Source: Microstegium vimineum
Lineage: Eukaryota; Streptophyta; Magnoliopsida; Poales; Poaceae
Direction of reading: 5' to 3'
Assembly (NCBI GenBank): GCA_022036555.1
Contig: CM039128.1
Coordinates: 4,960,049 to 5,024,048, forward strand
Length of the DNA: 64,000 bases
The notes beneath the pieces are model-generated. The model was not told the DNA's origin and searched no databases. It saw only the letters and a list, made by a program, of their open reading frames with translations. Of the stretch, positions 1-12,020 are shown in pieces. The position numbers were made by a program, and so were the translations under genes. Positions within the stretch are counted from its first letter, which is position 1. Each line of letters opens with the position of its first letter.

Positions 1-524
1 TTAGTTTGCTATTAGCACACTTAATATGTACGGTCAGTCCATTTGCCTTTTTTCGCTCATCTTTTTCATCTTATCCTGGTGGGTACATATGTGTTATTAG
101 GTATATTGGATTAGCTGGCTGATACATATGCATATTCAATTTTAATGGACACAAGTTTGCAAGAGCTGTTATTTCAGGTTTACACAACGTTTGATCCTCA
201 TTCAGGTTGTTTTTCTTAGGCTATATAATCCTATTTTCAGTGAAGTTAAATGTATACCACTATATATCTTTGCTTTTTTAAAATATTGTTAAGGCATGTA
301 TACATCATTTATATGTTTTTTTTTCTTTTGCCATGATATTAGGAATAAGCACAAAGCACATGCATGGCATATGGTATGACAAGTCAGATATTTGCATGAA
401 TTTGTGGTTTTTAAGTTGATCATGTGGAAAAGTTTGAATGCAAGTTTGTTATATTTACTGAACTTAGAGTTCAGGGTGATACAACAACGAAGATGAACAC
501 TGCTATAGGATGTCAATTCCATTA
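1..524. other. Intergenic AT-rich DNA, no gene seen
   Basis: No coding region with recognisable similarity is visible on either strand. Short open frames here have no domain and look like chance. Confidence 0.6.
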
Positions 525-649
525 GGGCATGTTTGGTTGTAAGGGAACCACTCCTTGGATTGATTCCCTGCTAGATAGGTTAGCTAATTTGTATAAGATT
601 TCTCATCAGGATTGGTTCCTGCTCTGTTCTAGGCCAAACAAACAAGGCC
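525..649. mobile_element. Tourist-like MITE, 125 bp
   Basis: The ends GGGCATGTTTGG and CAAACAAACAAGGCC are imperfect inverted repeats of the Tourist (PIF/Harbinger) type. The element is flanked by TTA at 522-524 and TTA at 650-652, the 3-bp target duplication expected of this superfamily. It is non-coding and depends on a PIF/Harbinger transposase in trans. Confidence 0.7.
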
Positions 650-817
650 TTATTCAACTGAATCAAATACAGGTTGCTGCCTTTATGGAGATGAATTCTG
701 TTAAATGTATAATCCATATGTTTATGTGAACATTGCTGACTACCTGCAGTCTAGAGGATTATATGCTATGTCTTTATAATTTGGATTACTTGTAATTGAG
801 CACATACACAACACATG

Positions 818-2751
818 TGCGAACACATGTTGGATAAATACCCATGTATGTTCAGCTTTGATAATGAGTGATTGAACAACACGTGAGTGTTTCAGTTTGA
901 GTGGCTTACCCTAACCCTCTGCGAATGCAGAAACATGTGCTTGTCTATCGGTTTGTGGTGTGCAGGTGTTATGCCTAGTGACAGTGGTCAATGGCGTGGA
1001 GAAGGTCGAGTAGAAGCTTACCGTGCCGATGGACTAAGAGCGGTGAAGGGCGGAAGCGGGGCTCAGACTGAGGGACCATGGGCGCCGGCGGACTAGCTGT
1101 GGTGGCTAGTACTTGGCACCGGCGAGTGCGAGAAGACATGGAGGTAAACCAAGTTGACCAAGTCAAGACGTTGGACGCGCGAATCGAGCAGAGGCTCAGG
1201 GAACTCGGAGTCCGACCGGGCGAAGACAAGGTGGCTCGCGTTGAGTGGTTTGGTGGTTTGGACCTCAAAACCATCCGCGTCGGTTTCCGAGTTTGGGCCG
1301 CAAAACTCGGGGTTCGGTAGTTGAGCCCAAAGCTACCGGTGACGGGTTTCTTGGGTTTGGGCCTCAAAACCTAGGCGGAGCTTCTGAGGAAGCGGGGATG
1401 ACAGGTGGCGGAATCCTGGAGGTTGCGTCGAGGCGACGACAACTCCCGGCAGGAAGTGGGGCCGTCCATTCAAATGAGTGGCTGAGAGTTACCGACTTGG
1501 ATTACAATGTCTTAGGGCTAGGTAATTCGGTCTTGTATCTAGGGGGTCTTTGGAAATAGCCAAAGCTCCGTTAAATAGAGGATGAAGGGGTATCCTCATC
1601 CTATCTCTTGAACCATAATCATTTGCCCCAACTCTCTCTCTACCCTCTCTCTAGTTCATGAGATCCCTAGGTTGATTTCACCAATCTCTTTAAGAACTTG
1701 AGTTTGATCCGAGGAATCGGAGGCCGTAACCTCCGTAAGCCATGGCGGCATTGTTTACTTGATCGTGTCTCGCGTTTTTGCTTGTGTTCTTCGTTTTTAC
1801 TTTTGCTCTCTCTTTTTCCCGAGATGAAATCTCTTTGTAGGGAGTACCTCTTGCAAATCCGTTTGAACCAAGTTCTTGGTACTCGTGGGAGCAACTTTGC
1901 ACCGAAGGAATTTTTCTAAAACCTCACGAGCACACAGATCGGGCGATTTCTTTGCGGTGTTCTTCGTTTTGCCTTTTCTCCCCCAAATCCGAGTGTTCCC
2001 GTTTATCCTCTCCAAATTGAGCGATGATTTCTTCGGAATAGCTCTCCAACTGCACAAGGATCATGTCTACAAAATTTGGTTGCAGTTGGAGTTCCTTTTG
2101 TTGAGTTTTGGGAAGATTTGGAGGAGAGAAAACGATTTTCGGGTTCACTGTGCAGATTTCAGGAGCATAGGACGCTCTAGAGTTTGGCGTCGGACGGTTC
2201 GTCGGAGGCGTCGGACGCTACGTAGTGCTGACGACAGCGTCCGTTGGGATCGTCCGTCGCTGGGGCTGTTTCGGGCTGTTTTTTTGAGCGTCGGACGCTC
2301 CTGTCGGACCAGAGTCTGTCGCCCTCTGTCAGCGTCCGTCGCTCTTCCAGCAAGGTTTTCAGGATTTTCTTCGTTGCTGTTTTGACCGTTTCTCCCTCGT
2401 CCGGACTCCGAATTGAGTTCCGTTTGTTGCATTGATTTCGTAATCACGCAAAGAACTTGATGAAGCACTTGTGAGACCAGTTCTCATAAGTATTTTTGGG
2501 TGAGCTCTCTTCTCTTCTCTCTAGGGTTTGAGAGCCACACTATCGGTGTCTCGGTTTGAGTTTTTGGTTTCCGGAAGATCCGTTGTACCTCTTGGTCATC
2601 ACCATAGATATCACCCTCTCTAGGGTCGTGATCTTGTTGGTGGAGTAAACTTGCTTGTTGGCTTTGTTTTTGGGAAGAGTGGCCCGAATATTTCGAGAGA
2701 AATTTGAGGCTCCCATTCACCCCCCCTCTGGTTGCCGTTTCCGGTCCTTCA
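818..2751 (+). repeat. 5' LTR of the Sirevirus-like element
   Basis: This is the direct-repeat partner of 8772-10731. It starts TGCGAACAC, ends CCTTCA, and is 1934 bp long. Its 3' third (about 2160-2350) has many CGTCGGACG and CGTCCG motifs in both orientations. CG-rich palindromic motifs are reported for Sirevirus LTR regulatory regions. Small open frames inside it are shadows. Confidence 0.93.
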
Positions 2752-2753
2752 AT

Positions 2754-2766
2754 TGGTATCGGAGCC
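2754..2766 (+). other. Primer-binding site (initiator Met tRNA type)
   Basis: TGGTATCGGAGCC lies two bases after the LTR end. It matches the usual plant Copia site TGGTATCAGAGC, complementary to the 3' end of tRNA-iMet, with one A-to-G change. Confidence 0.85.
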
Positions 2767-2814
2767 GGTTAAGGATCAATCCATCTTACACGGTTCTTGA
2801 TCCGCGAAGGCGAC

Positions 2815-5800
2815 ATGGAGTGAGGTACTGGTAAACCTCCTTACTTTGATGGAACCAACTTTGCCTATTGGAAGGTGCGCATGTCCGCTTACCTCCAAGG
2901 GCTTGACACAAAGTTTTGGGAGATTTGTGAGAATGAGAACTATGTGGTTCTTGAGGCTCGGATCATTGATGCCCAGGTTACGCAGCATGCGTCAAACGCA
3001 AGAGCCCGTAATATTCTCTTCTCTTGTTTGTCTCTTCCAAAGTTTAAGCGGATTTCAAGTCTCACCACGACACGGGAGATCTGGCAAACACTCTTGAGAT
3101 ATCATGATGACAACCCTCAGATCAAGTCCAGACTCTTCAACACGTACCATAGAGAGTATGAGAACTTTGCTCAGTTGGCCGACGAATCTATTGACGGGAT
3201 GTTCACTCGCTTCCAATCTATCGTCAACAAGATGCGTGCTAATCGAGCCAACTTGCCTTATGATGATCATGAGATGGCTATCAAGCTTTTGCATGCTCTT
3301 GATCGGAAGGTATGGGAGATGAAGGTGACTGCCATTCAGGAGTCATCGGGCTATGATGCCCTGACTGTGGACGAGCTATTCAGCAAGCTCAAATCCTCGG
3401 AGATTGACTACTAGACCCGAGCCAAGCTTGAAAACCCGTCGAAACCATCTATGGCGTTGGTTTCTGGCCCCGGTGGTACGTCTTCTTCTTCCTCTAACCC
3501 TTCACACTCTTTGTTCGCTTTGTCTTTGATTTCTGTGACAGAGGATCAAGTGGAGGCTCTTGGAGATGATGAGCTGGCTTTGGTCATCACCAAGTTCTCA
3601 CGGTTTCACAACAACCGTTTGAACTGTCGGCGTGGTGGCTCAGCCAAGGGGTGCTACCGTTGCGGTGATGAGGATCACTTCATCGCAAACTGACCCAAGA
3701 AAGATGCGGGTGACTTCACCAAGCGCAAGGACAAACACGAACACCACTTCGAGGACAAGCACAAGCCTAAGGGTGGCTACCACCGAAGGTCCTCCAAAAA
3801 GGTGATCGACAAGGTGATCGCTATCGTGGTGATCGTTATTCCCCCGTGGGGTAGGAGATGTTTGGTTTTTCTCCTAACCCATTCTTTGGGCAAGTGGGAC
3901 AACACTGGTATCCTTCACAGTTTACTAACCCCAGTGTTGGTCCGTTTGCTCACCCTATGTCTTTTTATTGATGTAGGAAGGAGGACTGGAGGAGACTTGG
4001 CTTGTGGATTCCGGATGTTCACACCATATGACCAGAAGTGCCAAGTTGTTCTCCAGCCTCGACCCCGTGCGCCACACCGAGTACATTACATTCGGGGATA
4101 AGAGTAAAGGTAAGGTTGTCTCCCGAGGGTCCATCCAAGTGAACTCTTCTTTTGTCCTCAAGGATGTTGCTTTGGTTGCGAATTTGCATTTTAACCTTCT
4201 TTCGGTTTCGCAACTCCTTGATGACAGTTTTGAAGTGAGTTTCAAGCCTATTCTCTCTCGGATTTTGGACTCTCGTGGTGAGTTTGTTTGCCGAATTTTA
4301 CCCTTCGGGAAGGTTTTTTGTGCGGATTTTACTATCTCTTCCGGATCTTCTCGTTGTCTTCTTGCCGGTTCTTCTTCCGAGCTTTGGAAGTGGCATAAGA
4401 GATTGTGACATTTGAGTTTTGACTTGCTTGCAAGGCTTAGCTCAATGGACCTTATCCAAGGATTGTCAAAGCTGAAGTTTGAGAAGGATTTGGTTTGCCA
4501 TCCTTGCAGGCATGGCGAGATGGTTGCCGCTTCCCATCCTCCCGTGACTAAGGTCATGACCACTCGACCCGGCGAGCTCTTACACATGGACACAGTTGGT
4601 CCAGCTTGGGTCAGGTCGGAGGGAGGAAAGTGGTATGTGGTTGTAGTCGTCGATGACTATTCGAGATACTCTTGGGTGTTCTTTTTGGAGAGTAAGGATG
4701 AGGCTTTTCCACTTGTTCGAGATCTGATTTTGAGATTGCAAAATGAGCTACCTAAGAATGCCAGGAGAGCTATCCACAGTGACAATGGCATAAAATTCAA
4801 GATTGCTCACTTTGCAACTCTTTGCTCTTCTTTGGGTCTCGATCACCAGTTTTCCTCACCTCACACTCCCTAGCAGAACGGTGTTGTTGAGCGTAAAAAT
4901 CGGACCCTTGTTGAGATGGCTAGGATGATGCTCGATGAGCATAGGACTCCTAGGCGGTATTGGGCCGAGGCACCCAGTTCTACTTGCTATATTTCTAATC
5001 GCATTTTTCTTCGAGCTTTCAAGAGGAAGACTTCTTATGAGTTGCGATTTGGGAGACCACTTAAGGTAAGTCACCTACGAGTGTTTGGGTGCAGGTGCTT
5101 CATTCTCAAAAAGGGCGGTAAGTTGGACAAGTTATTCTACTCACTCTCATGCTTATCGTGCACTTAACCTTGAGACTAACCGAGTGATGGAGACTTGTGC
5201 GATTACCTTCGATGAGACTATGTCCTGTGTTTCCACTACTTTTGAGCTTGCAGGTGATGATGAGGTGAACACTAGTATCTTTGTGGAGGAGAAGGAGGAC
5301 GACGCCGACTGGGGTGATCCCGAGCCAACTCCACTGGCTGCCCCCGTCGACCTTGCGATGTCCACTTCGGCTCACGGTCCCGACCCGACAACTTCCTCTA
5401 CATGGGGGCCATTCGAGCAGCTTTCTCAGTCCGTGCCCGTTGCACCTGAGGGAGCTCCAGCTGCTGTTGAGGGGGAGGCCACTTCGTCCAGGCAGGCTCC
5501 ACGCCACATCCAGCGACAGCACCCGTCGGAGAACATCATCGGCGACATTGACCGTCGAGTCACACGGTCCAGGTCCTATATCTCTCACTTTGCTCATTCG
5601 GCTTTTGTCACTTCTTTTGAGCCACGAGATGTTGGACACGCTTTGATTGATCCGGATTGGGTTAATGCCATGCATGAGGAGTTAGAAAACTTTGAGCGAA
5701 ACCGCGTTTGGGTCTTAGTTCCTCCACCACCTAGTTGCCACCCCATAAGTACCAAATGGGTTTTAAAAAATAAACAAAGTGAGGATGGAGTGGTAGTGCG

Positions 5801-7168
5801 CAACAAAGCTAGGTTGGTAGCTCAAGACTTTTGTCAAAAGGAGGGAATAGACTATGATGAAACCTTTGCTTCCGTAGATCGTTTAGAAGCCATTAGAATG
5901 CTTCTAGCTTTTGCGGCTTCTAAGGGTTTTAAACTTTTTCAAATGGACATTAAAAGTGCTTTCTTAAACGGCTACATAGAGGAGGAAGTTTATGTTAAAC
6001 AACCTCTCGGTTTCGAAAATCCCAAGTTTCCAAACTATGTTTTTAAACTTCACAAAGCTTTGTATGGTTTGAAACAAGCACCTAGAGCATGGTATGATAG
6101 GCTAAAAACCTTTTTGCTTGCTAAGGGCTTTAAAATGAGATCAGTAGATAAGACGTTGTTTCTCCTCAAGCAAGGCAAAGACACTCTCCTTATCCAAATG
6201 TACGTGGATGATATCATCTTTGGTGGTTCTTCTCATGCTCTTGTTGCCAAGTTTGCAGATATTATGAGCAGGGAATTTGAGATGAGTATGATGGGAGAGT
6301 TGACTTTCTTTCTCGGATTGCAAATCAAGCAAACCCGGGAAGGGACGTTTGTGCACCAAGGCAAGCATACAAAGGATATCTTGAAGAAGTTTGACATGGG
6401 CGAGGCAAAGCCCCTCTCGACACCTATGTCAACTACTACTGCCTAGGATGCGGATGAGGAAGGAGAGGCGGTGGACCAGACCGAGTACCGAAGCATGATC
6501 GGGTCTCTTCTGTACCTGACGGCGACTCGGCCGGACATTCAGTTCGCCGTTTGCTTGTGTGCACGTTTTCAGGCGTCCCCACGGACTTCGCACAAGCAAG
6601 CGGTGAAACGCATCATGAGGTACCTGCAATTCACTCCCGAATTTGGTCTTTGGTTTTCCACCTCTTCCTCTCTTGTGCTTTGTGGTTATTCTGACGCCGA
6701 CTTTGCTGGATGTCGTCTTGATCGGAAGTCCACTTCTGGGACTTGCCAGTTTCTCGGTCTTCTTTGGTTTCTTGGTCTTCTCGCAAACAATCTAGCGTGG
6801 CACAATCGACGTGCGAAGCTGAGTACGTTGCCGCGGCTAGTTGTTGTTCTCAGTTGATTTGGATGATTGCCACTTTAAAAGATTTCGGTCTTGAGCTTAC
6901 TAAGGTGCCTCTGCTTTGCGATAGCACGAGTGCAATTAGTGTGGCCAAAAATCTCGTTCTTCATTCAAAGACCAAGCACATTGAGGTCCGCTTTCACTTC
7001 TTGCGTGATCATTACGAGAAGGGTGACATTGACCTTCGACATGTCGAGACCCAAAACCAGCTTGCGGATATTCTCATTAAGCCTTTGGATCAAGCTGCGT
7101 TTTCTCGCCTTCGGGCGAGTTGGGTGTTTGCTTTCCTTTTTAAAGGAGGAAAGTTTTGTGTATCATAA
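2815..7168 (+). pseudogene. Degenerate Copia gag-pol of the Sirevirus-like element
   Basis: The ATG at 2815 is followed by TGA at 2821, the third codon. Gag continues in frame to about 3693 with a stop at 3412. The CCHC zinc knuckle (about 3650-3693) loses its last Cys to a stop at 3691. A frame change follows before the protease, whose DSG active-site motif is near 4007. Integrase shows its first catalytic Asp in VDDYSRY and the second in HSDNG, with stops at 4406 and 4871. Another frame change falls near 5100-5130. Reverse transcriptase spans about 5640-6440 with YVDD near 6200 and a stop at 6444. RNase H follows, with a frame change near 6770, and reading ends at 7168. The breaks show that this copy cannot make its own polyprotein. 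No restored sequence is given. Confidence 0.92.
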
Positions 7169-8771
7169 TTCTCTTTGGTTCTTTTTGTCTTTTCTTTGTC
7201 CTTCTTCTCTTTTGATGTCTTGTTAGTATTAGTTGATGTCATTGCATTTTGCATCTCATTTGTATTTGTGACATAGTTCATTTTAAGCTTCATATCTATA
7301 GTCGATATAATGAATCTATGCTCTGTTTGAGGTGCTTTATGTGTCTATGGTATTGTATAACTTAGACTCTTTTTGATCTATAGATATGCAATAGATCTAA
7401 GTTAGAAAAGCTTTAAAACTGAACTTAATTCCCCATGTCACCTCTGAAATGACACTAGCATGTGTAGGCTTTTGAAGATCCTGCTTGGCTGCCTTGTATA
7501 TAACTTTTAACTATGGCTCTTCATGGTTTCATTCACTACCTTTGAGCACCATGATTAATATCTAAAATGAAATTGCTCTCTGTTTTGTGAATTGGAAAGA
7601 TCGAGTTGGGTCTGCATTGTGAGCACTTCACCGTGTGTTCGAGACTGCTTCCCATATGGGTCGATACTTGAGCGGTGTCGTGTATGACCAAAACCGGTGT
7701 GTCAAGTCCTTTGACTTTGCCCGGTTGGTAAGCAGTGGCATCACTTTGCTTACAACCACTCGCATACAACTTAAATGTGCCTAAAACTGGAAAATAGCTG
7801 CAAAACTCTGAAATTTGAAAATTTCATTTAGTTGGGTCATTGGCTTGTTGTATGAACTTTGTTAGGGATAGTTCTATTTGTTATACATGAGATTGCTTTG
7901 AGATAGATCCTATCTTGTTTGCCATGTTTAGTTGTCTCTAGGAGGTGATACCCTTTCTCTGCTCTCACATGATATGCTCTCTAAAATAGTTTCTAAAGTG
8001 ATCTTAAGCTCAACTTAAGTTTTTGTTGGGCAAGTAGAGCTTTTTCTATTTTCACAGGATCACATAACTTAGAGCATCTATTCATTGTTTTAGCTCTAAG
8101 TATGAAGCTTTTGCACTCATTTTGCATTTCATGGCATTTGTAGCCGAATCTTGAGTTATTGATGTTTGATGAGCTACATTGTCAACAAGGGGGAGAGATG
8201 TGCATTTCATTCCATTTTCAACCATCTACTTCCAAGGGGGAGAAAGAGTGCATCTCATTGGTTTCATTGGTTTAGAGCTTCTTTGGTCAAGGGGGAGTTT
8301 TGTGTGCTTCTTTTGCCCTAAGGAGCTCATTTGGTATCTTGAGTGTGCTTTTGCCCAGGGGAGCTTTTGCTAGATGTGTTGAGTCTTTGCCTCTTCTGGA
8401 GGGTCTAGCTTGCTTTGTTGGCTCCGACAGGTTTCAAGTGCTTCTTGAACGTTAAGTATTTTAATTGGTATCTTTGGAGTTCCCTTGGTGTTTTCAATTG
8501 GTTTCTTGAGCTTTGGTAGGCTTCAATTGGTATCTTGTTTTGCTAGCGGTGTTGAGCCCGTTTTCTGCCTCTTCTTGAGGGCTAGTTTTGTTTTGCTTGG
8601 TTGCGTCGAGCCGTTGCCCATGTCTTTGGGAACCAAGTTTTGGATTCGCTTTGCTTCTCGCAAGTGATCCCATTTTGGCTTCTGTAGCTTTTTGGTCATT
8701 TAGAGAGCTTTACCTTGTGGCTCAAATATGAAATGCACTTGTGTTGACAATGCACTCATCAAGGGGGAGAT
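7169..8771 (+). other. Non-coding spacer with multiple polypurine tracts, Sirevirus-like element
   Basis: There is no convincing env-like frame between RNase H and the 3' LTR. AAGGGGGAG-type purine tracts occur near 8187, 8234, 8289 and 8761, the last directly before the 3' LTR. The last is the expected plus-strand primer. Repeated upstream tracts are a known Sirevirus trait. Confidence 0.8.
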
Positions 8772-10731
8772 TGCGAACACATGGTGGATAAGTACCCATG
8801 TATGTTCAGCTTTGATGATGAGTGATTGACCAACACGTGAGTGTTTCAGTTTGAGTGGCTTACCCTAACCCTCTGCGAAAGCAGAAACATGTGCTTGTCT
8901 ATCGGCTTGTGGTGTGCAGGTGTCATGCCTAGTGATAGTGGTCAATGGCGTGGAGAAGGTCGAGTAAAGACTTACCGTGCCGATGGATTGAGAGCGGTGA
9001 AGGGCGGAAGCGGGGCTCGGACTGAGGGACCATGGGCGCCAGTGGACTAGCTGTGGTGGCTAGTACTTGGCACCGGCGAGTGCGAGAAGACATGGAGGTA
9101 GACCGAGTTGACCAAGTCAAGACGGTGGACGCGCGAGTCGAGCGGAGGCTCAGGAGACTCGGAGTCCGACCGGGCGAAGATAAGGTGGCTCGCGTCGAGT
9201 GGTTTGATGGTTTGGGCCTCAAAACCATCCGCGTCGGTTTCCAAGTTTGGGCCGCAAACCTCGGGGTTCCGTAGTTGAGCCCAAAGCTACCGGTGGCGGG
9301 TTTCCTGGGTTTGGGCCTCAAAACCTAGGTGGAGCTTCCGAGAAAGCGGGGATGGCACGTGGCGGAATCCTAGAGGTTGCGTCGAGGCGACGACAACTCC
9401 CGGTAGGAAGCGGGGCCGTCCATTCAAATGAGTGGCTGAGAGTTACCGACTTGGATTACAATGTCTTAGGACTAGGTAATTCGGTCTTGTATCTTGGGGG
9501 TCTTTGGGAAATAGCCAAAGCTCCGTTAAATAGAGGATGAAGGGGTATCCTCATCCTATCTCTTGAACCCTAATTATTTTCCCCAACTCTCTTTCTCTCT
9601 CTACCCTCTCTCTAGTTCATGAGATCCCTAGGTTGATTTCACCAATCTCTTTAAGAACTTGAGTTTGTTGCGAGGAATCGGAGGTCGTAACCTCCGTAAG
9701 CCATGACGACGTTGTTTACTTGATTGTGTCTCGCGTTTTTGCTTGTGTTCTTCGTTTTTGCTTTTGCTCTCTCTTTTTCCCGAGATAAAATCTCTTTGTA
9801 GGGAGTACCTCTTGCAAATCCGTTTGAACCAAGTTCTTGGTACTCGTAAGGAGCAACTTTGCACCGAAGGAATTTTCCTAAAACCTCACGAGCACACAGA
9901 TCGGACGATTTCTTTGCGGCGTTCTTCGTTTTGCCTTTTCTCCCCCAAATCCGAGTGTTCCCTTTTATCCTCTCCAAATTGAGCGATGATTTCTTCGGGA
10001 TAGCTCCCCAGCTGCACAAGGATCATGCCTACAAAATTTGGTTGCAGTTGGAGTTCATTTGATTGAGTTTTAGGAATATTTGGAGGAGAGAAAACGATTT
10101 TCGAGTTCACTGTGCAGATTTCGGGAGCATAGGACGCTCCAGAGTTTGGTGTCGGACGGTCCGTCGGAGGCGCCGAACGCTACGTAGTGCTGACGACAGC
10201 GTCCGTTGCGATCGTCTGTCGCTGGGTTGTTTCAGGTTGTTTTTTTAGCGTCGGACGCTCCTGTCGGATCAGCGTCCGTCGCCCGTCGGACTCATTCCGT
10301 CGCCCCTGTCAGCGTCCGTCGCTCTTCCAGCAAGGTTTTCAGGATTTTCTTCGTCGCTGTTTTGGTCGTTTCTCCCTCGTCCGGACTCCGAATTGAGTTC
10401 CGTTTGTTGCGTTGGTTTCGTAATCATGCAGGGAACTGGATGAAGCACTTGTGAGACCAGTTCTAATAAGTATTTTTGGGTGAGCTCTCTTCTCTTCTCT
10501 CTAGGGTTTGAGAGCCACACTATCAGTGTCTTGGTTTGAGTTTTTGGTTTCCGGAAGATCCGTTGTACCTCTTGGTTATCACCATAGGTATCCACCCTCT
10601 CTAGGGTCGTGATCTTGCTGGTGGAGTAAGCTTGCTTGTTGGGTTTATTTTTGGGAAGAGTGGCCCGAATATTTTAAAAGAAATTTGAAGCTCCCATTCA
10701 CCCCCCTCTAGTCGCCGTTTTCGATCCTTCA
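8772..10731 (+). repeat. 3' LTR of the Sirevirus-like element
   Basis: This 1960-bp direct repeat of 818-2751 follows the polypurine tract and is followed by the ACATG target duplication. It differs from the 5' LTR by scattered substitutions and by a short extra stretch of the CGTCCG-type motif near 10262-10310. Confidence 0.93.
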
Positions 10732-10736
10732 ACATG

Positions 10737-11119
10737 TTTGCCATGTGTGGTGGCATTATGTCAAAATAGGTTGGTGACAATGGATTTCTTGTGTCATTTA
10801 GACATGGTTTTCAAGCTGACAAAAGCACTGCTCGCTGCAGTGGACATATAGCCTCAACATGTGTTAAGGTCTTGTTTGGATGCGTATGTATCTCCCTCAA
10901 ACAACATGTGTTGGAGTGTATTTGAACTAATATACACTCCAATACACTTCAATCCATGTGGTTTGAAGCCGATACATGCGTATCCAAACAAGACCTAAGG
11001 TGGTTAAACATACTTTTGTTTCCATACATCACATGGTCGGACAATATTTTGTTCTCGTTGCAACACAAAGACATTTAGCTAGTTTCTTCTTAAAAAAAAG
11101 GCCCAATCCAAACGGAAGC
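10737..11119. other. Intergenic DNA between the retrotransposon and the BSL1-like leader copy
   Basis: Apart from the MITE at 10868-10995, no gene or recognisable repeat was seen. Confidence 0.5.
10868..10995. mobile_element. Tourist-like MITE, 128 bp
   Basis: The terminal inverted repeat begins GGTCTTGTTTGGATGCGTAT and ends ATGCGTATCCAAACAAGACC, with near-perfect arms of about 25 bp. It is flanked by TAA at 10865-10867 and 10996-10998, the PIF/Harbinger-type target duplication. There is no coding capacity. Confidence 0.85.
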
Positions 11120-11541
11120 TTGGGACGTGCTGACCTGCACTCCACCTATCAAGCCTACAGGCAGTGGGAAAGGGCCCACACTTCAGTCGCCACAAGGCGG
11201 CGGCCGCACTTACCCGCGTGCCCCCGACACACGGGCCCCATCGTATTAACCCTCAGCCACCGCCACCCGGGCCCCGCAGCGTTCCCCACCTTTACCACCG
11301 CCTGTCCCTGCGGCCGTCGTCTGCCCCCCCCCCGTCCTATTCCCGAATTCCGAATTCCACTGCGCTTTTGCTCCCGCCCACCTTTCTCTCTCCGTGCTCG
11401 CTCGCTCCCTCGGATAGTCGGATCCCACGCGGCTGCGGCGGTGGCGGCTTCCGAGGCTTAGGGGGTTTAGCGCGGGGGAGGAGCTTAGGGTTTTGGGGAA
11501 GAGGAGGAGAAGGAGCGGATGGGGACGGCGGAGAAGGAGCT
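11120..11541 (+). promoter_or_regulatory. Second copy of the BSL1 promoter and 5' leader
   Basis: This stretch matches 21805-22290, just upstream of and including the start of BSL1, in the same orientation. Both share the GC-rich leader, the GGGGGTTTAGCGCGGGGGAG block and the first codons ATGGGGACGGCGG (ATG here at 11519). Relative to the BSL1 copy it lacks 92 bp lying between two CGGCCGC motifs. After the ATG the sequences part, and this copy reads only 26 codons to a stop at 11597-11599. It may be a duplicated promoter now serving the F-box gene 840 bp downstream; that function is inference. Confidence 0.75.
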
Positions 11542-11599
11542 CCTATTTGCGCAGTGCCACCTGTGGACGCTGGGCGTGTTGGTGAAGGTCGCCGTCTAG
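11519..11599 (+). CDS. 26-residue ORF on the duplicated BSL1 leader
   Basis: The first four codons (MGTA) are those of BSL1. The rest is unrelated and ends at TAG 11597-11599. It could be an upstream ORF in the leader of the F-box transcript, or part of a first exon spliced out nearby. No family is recognised, and a protein product is doubtful. Confidence 0.25.
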   Translation: MGTAEKELLFAQCHLWTLGVLVKVAV

Positions 11600-12020
11600 T
11601 CGGACCGGGCTCTGGGTTTGCTGGGTACGCTGTTGGTTCTTGTCTGGGTCGCAGCCATGGTTTTTTTTATTTTCGATACGATCTTTCTTTTTCCCTTCTC
11701 TATGGTCGGCGCTACTATTATCCTTTGCAGGCTGTTCAGATTTATCTCTCCACCGCTTTTATATTCATATTATAATTATTATCCTTTGCACTTTGCAGGC
11801 TGTACGGATCTAAGTATCCGCCGTATATATAAAAGTAACTTATATGAATCGAGCGAGGGGCACATGGACTCCGAAGGGAACGCGGATAACATTTTTTTTT
11901 TTATAAATATAAGGTATATATATGTTCGAATCTGATTATGATAACGATTCCGAGTCTGATTGTGCTTGCGCTTGTATTCTGACTTCTTATTTACTTGTGG
12001 ACGCGCAGGGCAGGGTAGAC
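11600..12020 (+). other. Possible leader intron or spacer before the F-box gene
   Basis: This AT-rich DNA has no coding signal. A good 3' splice site (pyrimidine-rich stretch, then GCGCAG at 12003-12008) lies just before the tandem repeat, so part of it may be a 5'-UTR intron. That is inference. Confidence 0.35.

Larger units (their letters stand above)
818..10731 (+). mobile_element. Full-length Sirevirus-like Ty1/Copia retrotransposon (decayed coding region)
   Basis: Two long direct repeats (818-2751 and 8772-10731) bracket a gag-pol region in Copia order: gag, protease, integrase, reverse transcriptase, RNase H. A perfect 5-bp target duplication ACATG is at 813-817 and 10732-10736. The LTRs begin TGCGAACACATG and end CCTTCA. 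A Met-tRNA-type primer-binding site follows the 5' LTR. The 1.6-kb spacer after pol carries several AAGGGGGAG tracts; multiple polypurine tracts and long LTRs are known for the Sirevirus (SIRE/Maximus) lineage. Pol carries several stops and frameshifts, so the copy is not autonomous. The LTRs remain alike, which suggests a fairly recent insertion; no divergence was calculated. Lineage assignment is inference. Confidence 0.93.

Noticed and set aside
975..1367. 130-codon minus-strand frame, repeated at 8929-9321
   Set aside because: Both are in the LTRs of the Copia element and are shadows.
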